A stretch of 37,874 bases of DNA, taken from contig JAFZRP010000103.1 of assembly GCA_017619795.1 (NCBI GenBank), positions 1 through 37,874 on the forward strand. The letters are read 5' to 3'. Shown here piece by piece: positions 35,901 to 37,874 of this stretch. Position 1 is the stretch's first letter; each line of letters begins with the position of its first letter. Made by a program: the position numbers and the translations under genes. The notes below the pieces were generated by a model. It ran no database searches. It had not been told where the DNA came from and was given only the letters and a program-made list of their open reading frames with translations. Source of the DNA: Treponema sp. GTDB lineage: Bacteria; Spirochaetota; Spirochaetia; Treponematales; Treponemataceae.

Positions 35901-37697
35901 ACAGCAGATAAATATGTATTCCTTTCGGATAGAATAGGAACAGCAAAATCTCAACTTGCATATAGTACAAAGAAAGATCCAAATGCAATAAAAATAGAAT
36001 CCGTAGGTATGCAAGGAACAAAAGAAAATACCAGCGATGAGACTTTCTATTTTGAAAAACAAAGGGCAAAGTCTTCAAGTCTTGTAACAGCAGTTCATGG
36101 TATTAGTACAAACGTTTATCTTGCTTACTACGATTCTATGGCAGATGAGATTCGTTTTAAGTATGGAAGAACTTGGTATCCGAATAAAAAGGTTATTGGT
36201 TATACAGATAAAAATCAAACTAATATTCAGTTTAATGCTACAGAATACATGAAGTGGTATTATCATGCGGTGTATAATTATGAAAATGAAAGTGATAAGG
36301 AGAGTATTAATAGGAACCGTAGTTTTGTGTTCAAAGGAAGTGCTGTTAATTCTCCAAATGTTGTAAACAGCATAAAACTTAATGTTGCTAATACAACATA
36401 TAATAATGCTGAATATGATGCTTCAAGCTTTACATCCGGTTCTACAGGAGTAGTTGATTCAGGTACACCAAATATTTTAATTCTGAAAGGCTATAATGAA
36501 GAACAAATGAATACATTTATACAAGATGTTATTACAGCAAAGTTAACTGCAAGCAACAAAGGTAAAGAGGAAGTAGCCTATGCTACAATAATGGAAGCAG
36601 CTGATGAGGCTTATGCTAATGGTACTGCTGATGATTTCTGGGCAAATAGCTGGGCTAATTATAATGGAATTAAAAGTCTTCTTCAGAATAATATAAAAAT
36701 TACTTTATATTATTCTCAAGCAACAGTCGAAAACTCTACAAAATATTTTGGAGATTTCCAGAATACAGAAACACTTATAGTCAACAGTGCTTATAGACCT
36801 CGACCTTATAATACCGACACTGTTTCTCTTATAGCAGGAGAAGGTACAGGTAATAACGCAGGTGAATATGTTTCAATTGGAGTTATTTCCGCACAAGAGG
36901 AAACTGCAGCAGATGCAACCGATGATGATGTTGTAGTTGCTGTTTGGTATGATGCAGTAGAGCGTACACTAAAATATTCGTATAACGATACACCTACAAC
37001 TGCCAGATCTGGAACTGAAGACGGTACAAATGGAGCTGGTTGGAGTAATGCAATAAGTATATTCTCAGGTGACCAGGAAAATGCAGGTGAATACTGTCAG
37101 CTGGTAGTAGATGGAAAAGGTGGCATTCATATTGCAGCTTACGATTCTGTAAACAGCGATTTGGTTTATGCATATCTTGCTTCTTATGATTCAACTCCTC
37201 AAACATGTGTTGTAGATTCTTCTGGTGTTGTAGGCACAAATCTTACAATTGATGTTGCAATGAATGGTTCTGGTGAATCAGCAAAGCCAATTCCAAGAAT
37301 AAGCTATTATTCAAGCTCTTGTGTAAGACCAAAACTTGCATACCTTGCAGATACAACAAGCGTTAATCCTGCAGGTGCTGATGAAGAAGAGTTTACAGGA
37401 GAATGGGAAATTACAGTTGTACCTACTGGTAACACAATAAACACGCAGAGTGCTCAGTACAATAAAATAAATGTTGCTGTTTGGAAAACTGCTGCTGGTG
37501 TACTTACAAATTGTACAGATTCCGATACATTTACACAGACAAATGTTTCTTCTTCAAATAGTAAAACAAATGAGGTAAATTCATTTAATTCCGTATCTTA
37601 TGGTCAAGTATATGGAAATGGTACAAGCAATGCAATTTTGGGTTATACTGTAAAGAATGGTTCTAATAGTACCATCGAAACCGCCCAAATGAAGTAG
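20946..37697 (+). CDS. Giant multi-Ig-domain surface lipoprotein (5583 residues)
   Basis: One uninterrupted frame. The signal peptide ends at Cys27 (LIVSLSSC), a good spirochaetal lipobox. Residues about 38-4700 hold roughly 34 bacterial Ig-like modules of 90-130 residues, each opening with D-x-x-x-P-x-(V/I) (DTTAPEVTI, DKNNPSLTS), with G-T/A-x-D-x-x-G in the second strand and a ...A-x-D-x-A-G-x-x-S closing strand. About 4715 onward is less repetitive: an IPT-like stretch (YDKIYLYGFNLKGSKLYD), then a 670-residue tail from about 4910 with repeated blade-like segments (VYLAYYDSMADEIRFKYG, IHIAAYDSVNSDLVYAYL, VVVAVWYDAVERTLKYSY) suggesting a beta-propeller-like domain. At over 500 kDa it could form a long stalk presenting the C-terminal head for adhesion. 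Ligand unknown. ATG 20949 is an equally possible start. Confidence 0.93.
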   Translation: MMFSKILKKAGFVTVILSALIVSLSSCDVEIGLGSSVDTRAPEITISNPSSGAVIRDVFSMNGTCSDDGIIDSITIDLRQTSNSVLSYSHKGSFNQREGTWSCEINPLDLTNPIPDGNYEVIVTIKDTAGRETIRTKQYTIDNTAPVIAITRPSAVIPTGSDPGKYTQSTEYDSFGQDFVIEGHVADTCERRYISVDVFDLDGKLKYSTLNATDEAKKRIKIDSDFSTTIASFGDEAYKAIYGDDDEAGTKKFFCEITVYDDAYKYPADGSTPSGENAVGNSAKYFYMYEGDLYSTIFDSYGMTNAYKILNGSFSEDDSRTLSNSISLEEAKKCLGDEKYRETRGFWSLNPKNNPYFKVSGHDAFDKDAMENGTVFDDTENHITNNSTVVVEVYPGLDQTPLVQDNLGLYLLMADFYGKPVENAQKIWLVRPLVDEDGTTIITDEEEIAERKNQISKIGSTNKFTVNLSTKKSLPDGTTLHSGDKYLFGVQGWDKKGVQVKNADSVLGFKLIESGTAPSITVKSVTPKWITTNTNSEENPALVTKDAAKAVSIDLAFSGDSPYRLTRIINETEEEEIISKEDNHTADSFIDTYEPPVGAGSGKIKYILTGNNDLICDEEIEFYVDNDRPEVLSLIPPAISESGKSYYHFSGKASDGDGSGSKIADVQMRLSYTDANNNPVVSDWLSVGKSDDWETTVVFQENEVLKNIFLTEGVKKIEVQAIDAAGNISEIKEDYFLHDTLYPEVTETGIGVSEIIVRNDITLSGTASDLNGIKAVVITDSLNPESKWTINVDSMTAGTEPGTYNWTQAIAVETGIGTEANKLREGNHILKITATDISGKQAQAEITRSVIVDAAAPDILTITSPAADDATGAASISGSSKVFSGNATDNISGLASYSYVFSQSAAVPTEGWTTVAAENGNWSITRTVSSTTQPSEGCLHEGEWYLFIKAKDKAGNETQTPVTRHFWVDQSVPALTNVNLAAGAGTGTYFFKTAALTVSGKAIDTHVLAENAVVIKKGDVTVAAINRAAVGTDGSWEVTLDEEVIPNDGTSTALSIEVKDIVGKSSGVNTYNVCKDMVSPVATVSPAADTALTYQKSVNYEFTGTASDTNLDEVTAELYKNGTKAEETTLTLDRATNTWKWKVYDLEEATYNIKVTAKDKADNRTECQSGSIKVDTIAPVTTVNGTALYESNGTTAVTEISDGENVEAGTYYAQSSYTLSGTVTDANFECSAASFVFKENGTEKPVTFTGTGTSSEPYNWTYTPASFADGTYAYTITVTDKAQNKTVYSFTIVYDTTAPVVAIASPESTAYSSAPEANGTVRDAGIGIAEVKWSIDNSTWSATDWTSGTNWSVDLGAMEHEGSVTLYVKAKDKFGKEASQNVSFSYDLNNPVVAETDSVAGYQKAGYTFTLTGTAYDTNALSYIEIVDRIGNTVQGTYRVDNDDSTTDTITITNGSIATAKSAESALTWSKTFAYNDSTPLEEGQHTFTITAKDTAGKTSNTATKTVFVDTVAPQIQITAASIPNVNDTANPSFRFRGTAQDNENGSADSGIEVVQLKIKSYNTADGTVPAANASSVNETDWIEASGTTGWLYTAVFSELSNVFNTSGYKKLFVQAIDEAGNESDIYESDYFLYDTSEPTVTLNNYKLNGETNTRTLSNVASAFISNNFTLNATVTDDYRIATIVVKQGDTEIERITNKNGTNETISIANLPRNEENTGALSLTTSGEYTFTITAIDAAGKTVTSSSFTTTVDKEEPVISITTPNADLGKSAALSQVSYTFRGDASDNAGGSGIAKYRYMFNHSATEPEYTDSNWSAEQELTASWTLAQTLVEGNDAVANGLYEGEWYLWMYAIDAAGNKSDIISRHFWVDKNNPSLTSTVSENFAASNTVIAVSGIYYFDEAISGTASATDSSNTTPAISFWIGETELDEEDVAWGTGTDSNKWTISKDTFDALVTANTLANNTLYRLTIRAKDVVDKVTDKEYSIYRDTAVPTVTIESPADGSNHQSQEITVRGTTGDAGSGVVKIEAYSATTGVAEDETKYVDITEVPQGADAAPGVFTAGAQSWTLTQTLSTEGSVTLFVRATDRLGRTNKANVSFYYDAAIPELRETDDVEGPGDADSFTLKGKAWDSNGISRIDIYDSVSGKTFSNLSGDGRTVGDITIATPQKTEPASDTWEAIFVVNDNNADNYFGEGSHSLTIKVYDVAGRASDPVYKTIFVDREDPVVTITTPDLTIGAAKASTNQTSYVFRGTVKEDNISIINVSLYEYNANGTDRLIRTESVAPIQQRDAEDELISGMYDWSYSGYGFESNKEYYITVDAVDRGSRHGSATSTGNKVLIDNNPPEIAFNTLTGIYTITEDVEHSTVSLDVATSLESGKTYYSSATTGYSITGTITDTSIDSVNSTLKIDNGTATALSSLTSYNGNTSNGTWTVSGITESHIYSFTLKDKAGNTATSTITVKYDTTAPEVTIVNPAEHDANGKTLILGSDSDSYSFKVNAADGNAGVGLQTVKYQFTQSNTAIADSASGWQDGNVAAIEGAKFIAMNLVAGTTGSSASQLCEGTWYLHVIATDKAGNASDDVIREFVVDKANPVTTVKANGNNDELNPNDVYYFNAGNLTLAGTITETHGLSENDAVKISKTVGNTSSPLATIKADGTEGSVNTSTGAWSVSIPTSEDGASGIKDNEMTLITITVKDKAGKSTSYKYNVYNDTVAPTINITSITNGEYFTDNHRENVGGTISDAGSGVDSFSYLLKYGSESAEENIATGTNISLSGVRANIADLQFGDTEGTLYLIVTATDNANNTATSTVHFSYDLFKPDFTETAVGASGKTTNAAVIFSGVGYDTNEFWKIEFTDTSVSENVIRTITSASPSSEWSQEENPSTITKNGNDYSVQKVNWSQTFAVGTGAGQLADGEHIFKIVAYDKAGKSTEHQRTVIVDTVEPETPDISITGLQDISGTKYYASRTVPIVVTTSDARSGISAVKYTRDEPSNDPNASPRNWVTLAFDSNNNGTVTYKGNVNCVEDLNTIYVKAIDIAGNESEESYIAVTVDTTAPEFTLGNVGGATLSGIKLVNGRSALTIEGNVAETGSGVKSVSAKIGDNTITGTTSSTTSPYSYSIEIGTDDMPANTTPVSVIVTVEDKVGNKKDFTTFQLQKDDVYPLATVGTIIDADTSTQDIVEVNGIITVSGTASDEHTLTGIKLQYSKSTPTITEGNTTWSAWTDWTDYTTTPNTTGSYYNWSYSIDTTAENTPFTDGAKVRFRAVATDEAGNSGNSGTTAQYSADDASNNKMVIISQDTDRPIIKINNLAMATPVEANSPYYWHRYNSMYGTVQDDDGTVEYVKYKIHKAVVLTESPTGWPTGYYTESTCTQEQAATGTFVAGTYYTKSDLSNNCYSNGMWEIPSLEDGQADIYFEVKDAAGKTFTCNTASNTSTSYGPKIKDSSGAEKLGYSSANENDIIKVKVDNNYPQLLTPKYYLSSSASYDENTNWTSASNLGELTAKDSGGPVNRYLYVRIEASDSNGIDISNCSISFDNVSSTTTADTPATAESPAVINKVRQIDLTSTGNSVIWIERIDLYQFETGLQEFKLSIKDNAGKETPATVNVLVDNTAPISITNVKPSPNEVVSGVVSFRGNISDNENGVGILYETNNNGEITNYGVQYYIPTYTQTQAQGGATVIPSDSWAYPTTKGSVSWEIEFNNLGSTIGYYISGSSYGVNSNFENFERKENGTGTGIYDIPVWFRLTDALGNVGYVTSNSIRFNPNADRPTVQITYPEYENGQTSVTMGGTINISGNAIDDDGIEAVYLQFDLGGDNRNDYENGLESDGDTVIEGITSLPFNKSEVVSIPHTDQKGIRVNGTKSWYKILKISGISTGTTIKVRAISIEKDEDKNNNDILISAWSDVLNIAVNNDLPNFSEKKIKKYASEPTYSTLSTAASGEIDYSSEMYIKDENDTNWYFVSKVELGEGTDATISEIDATVETITRTGSSIQTLATSTLQYTEGASTNTLIAGLADEGKTGSFAIPLQLEDEQGTGLRITVVASDTTEGNTPGREQFIIFIDKEAPEFTDTKTVSGQTEIKLFKNNYGSNGTELSTETSDNYILNSNGSFTLAGKVSEEGSGFERLVFYFERRGSGEDTANRVYNPMEAHGTNNDANRTNLTELGEDDDPESGNVFINAEKLPALYLSGLERDNNLTVTSPSLKNNKNIRKGGLIKIGGVYRLIDNIDARDTSGTITFTPGCETTYTDAEFIYGMVVNHSGESLDSNGVVKGDDGDGMVESFQKVGNDYTWDANINSQNIPDGPIEIHCVVFDAAGNFAYGYTTTKVSNNPPRITSVMLGTDLNNDTYYALDKEFKTFYAFTNNSDEGDASKGKDIWNLDAENWTAKKDLVVIPEFVGGTGTVYYNYSKSTGATAEGLTEPVTGVFNNTPATDTLKALVSSNAKIIENVSSSNTAATLSASRTGNSVGALILANGTGTAEQGNVDGLNTISTIAGENATNVYRFTFWDSTEGCTIGTDTQWSILNATFKQDLIDDTAPTGTIKPFYWTSLTNNSVYTSKTVENISSIADLEGHIELEDDLPTENFNAGSGEYDLDPKVSGKVKMEGTAFDETLLKTIAVTFANKTATATYTSGSGWSYSGNEDGVYTLEVKDDDGPVQSGHSVTWKLIADTSSVVTNAVAATDVGITVTVRDASSVNEGAGNSSTPGTAQTTASILTGYYKVDIVPYIAGVKTSLSSIKKTNSSIYDRTALGHYPTAVKETVYDKIYLYGFNLKGSKLYDKNNTGDSANLTEITINSSNKSSYKWYYDDFAYNTVYESASLANFTSGKVYVQNNDIKSLNNENSNDAKGNYTHNGTEIGITGNKTVYKNYYNRQPNGDNNNLLTDDVELDIWEFHSDAVIPISGNIEQPQMKINPVTGQLGFAFANGPAYFSMPGKVSGTDYSYQYWTATLDFFTSVGLAYDKLGYSYAVAAGGDINSDNDKYTADKYVFLSDRIGTAKSQLAYSTKKDPNAIKIESVGMQGTKENTSDETFYFEKQRAKSSSLVTAVHGISTNVYLAYYDSMADEIRFKYGRTWYPNKKVIGYTDKNQTNIQFNATEYMKWYYHAVYNYENESDKESINRNRSFVFKGSAVNSPNVVNSIKLNVANTTYNNAEYDASSFTSGSTGVVDSGTPNILILKGYNEEQMNTFIQDVITAKLTASNKGKEEVAYATIMEAADEAYANGTADDFWANSWANYNGIKSLLQNNIKITLYYSQATVENSTKYFGDFQNTETLIVNSAYRPRPYNTDTVSLIAGEGTGNNAGEYVSIGVISAQEETAADATDDDVVVAVWYDAVERTLKYSYNDTPTTARSGTEDGTNGAGWSNAISIFSGDQENAGEYCQLVVDGKGGIHIAAYDSVNSDLVYAYLASYDSTPQTCVVDSSGVVGTNLTIDVAMNGSGESAKPIPRISYYSSSCVRPKLAYLADTTSVNPAGADEEEFTGEWEITVVPTGNTINTQSAQYNKINVAVWKTAAGVLTNCTDSDTFTQTNVSSSNSKTNEVNSFNSVSYGQVYGNGTSNAILGYTVKNGSNSTIETAQMK
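21060..34990 (+). repeat. About 34 tandem Ig-like modules with higher-order cassettes
   Basis: By eye the modules fall into recurring types. Type A (residues 853, 1753, 2465) has ...YEGEWYLW...D.AGN; type B (969, 1871, 2590) has a YYF.....L...GT..T motif; type C (1295, 1990, 2713) has EGSVTLFVRATD-like strands; type D (739, 1387, 2103, 2817) has P.....TD....F...G.A.D.N....I.I.D; type G (1175, 2342) has a long SGKTYY insert. The order A-B-(F-G)-C-D, A-B-C-D, F-G-A-B-C-D implies duplication of multi-module blocks. DNA identity has decayed, so the duplications are old. Confidence 0.7.
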
Positions 37698-37736
37698 CCA
37701 AAACTATGTATTTTTAATAAGAAAAAGAAAAACAGG

Positions 37737-37784
37737 GGCTGTCCTTAAAGTTGATAATTTTCAACGAAGGACAGCCTTTTTTAT
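37737..37784. terminator. Strong rho-independent terminator, probably bidirectional
   Basis: GGCTGTCCTT (37737-37746) pairs perfectly with AAGGACAGCC (37767-37776), followed by TTTTTT. The loop contains a second small stem (GTTGA/TCAAC). On the minus strand the hairpin is followed by CCTGTTTTTCTTTTTC, so it can also stop the leftward gene. It lies 40 bp after the giant gene's stop. Confidence 0.88.
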
Positions 37785-37828
37785 TACGAAATGTGTTTTT
37801 AAGATTTTCTTTTATTGAGTTTTTTTCT

Positions 37829-37873
37829 TTAAGCTTTCATCAGCCTTACTATCTGCTTAATGTCATATCCAAT
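37829..37873 (-). CDS. 3' end of a leftward gene running off the window
   Basis: The minus-strand frame from the window edge reads IGYDIKQIVRLMKA and stops with TAA at 37829-37831, 45 bp before the bidirectional terminator. Fourteen residues are too few to identify a family. Convergent placement and the terminator support a real gene end; the frame could still be chance. Confidence 0.4.
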   Translation of the reverse strand: MGYDIKQIVRLMKA

Positions 37874-37874
37874 C

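Noticed and set aside
37735..37780. Insertion-sequence end (GGGGCTGTCC is common at transposon termini)
   Set aside because: It forms a perfect hairpin with a T-run right after a gene; no transposase or second terminus is visible.
1..37874. DGR reverse transcriptase or template repeat within the window
   Set aside because: No frame has reverse-transcriptase motifs (such as YxDD in a suitable context), and no non-coding stretch resembles the variable cassettes.

Overview
The window looks like a chromosomal segment of a host-associated Treponema (Spirochaetota). The evidence is an AT-rich genome with large surface lipoproteins, Listeria/Bacteroides-type B-repeats joined to TpLRR/BspA-like leucine-rich repeats, C-type-lectin/formylglycine-enzyme-fold (FGE-fold) lipoproteins of the T. 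denticola TvpA type, and a very large Ig-repeat lipoprotein. The genus call is inference from families and composition; there is no rRNA or marker gene.

Layout. 1-6044: two large surface-protein genes read rightward. The first enters from the left edge (B-repeats, then seven perfect-length 23-residue LRRs). The second is a 1073-residue lipoprotein with two FGE-fold domains, each ending in a segment with the hallmark of a diversity-generating retroelement (DGR) variable region. 6045-6172: palindromic intergenic DNA. 6173-7596: SH3-domain exported protein and a HAD phosphatase. 7606-12351 (leftward): an HD-GYP/dCache sensor, and a PadR regulator whose gene overlaps a flavoprotein/SCP2/membrane fusion; the PadR promoter carries two operator-like palindromes. 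12495-16640: small cytosolic genes (GNAT acetyltransferases, Nudix hydrolase, an HTH/ParB-like fusion, a TrmH/SpoU methyltransferase). 16777-19355: a TldD/TldE-like protease pair behind a promoter with two direct repeats 21 bp apart, resembling a LytTR-regulator site. 19330-20643 (leftward): a histidine phosphatase and a YhhQ-type queuosine-precursor transporter, the latter behind a candidate preQ1-I riboswitch. 20946-37697: one 5583-codon gene for a giant lipoprotein with about 34 Ig-like modules, some arranged as repeated multi-module cassettes. It is closed by a strong, probably bidirectional terminator. The last bases hold the 3' end of a leftward gene.

How it works together. About two thirds of the DNA encodes exported repeat-rich surface proteins, probably for host or matrix contact. 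The most striking system is the DGR target: two variable cassettes in one polypeptide, differing at 19 of 49 codons, almost always in codon positions 1 and 2 with C or T fixed in position 3. That is what adenine mutagenesis of AAC/AAT template codons gives. No reverse transcriptase or template repeat is recognised in the window, so the retroelement would act from elsewhere. Regulatory candidates (preQ1 riboswitch, PadR operators, LytTR-like sites) were found by eye and need computation to confirm.
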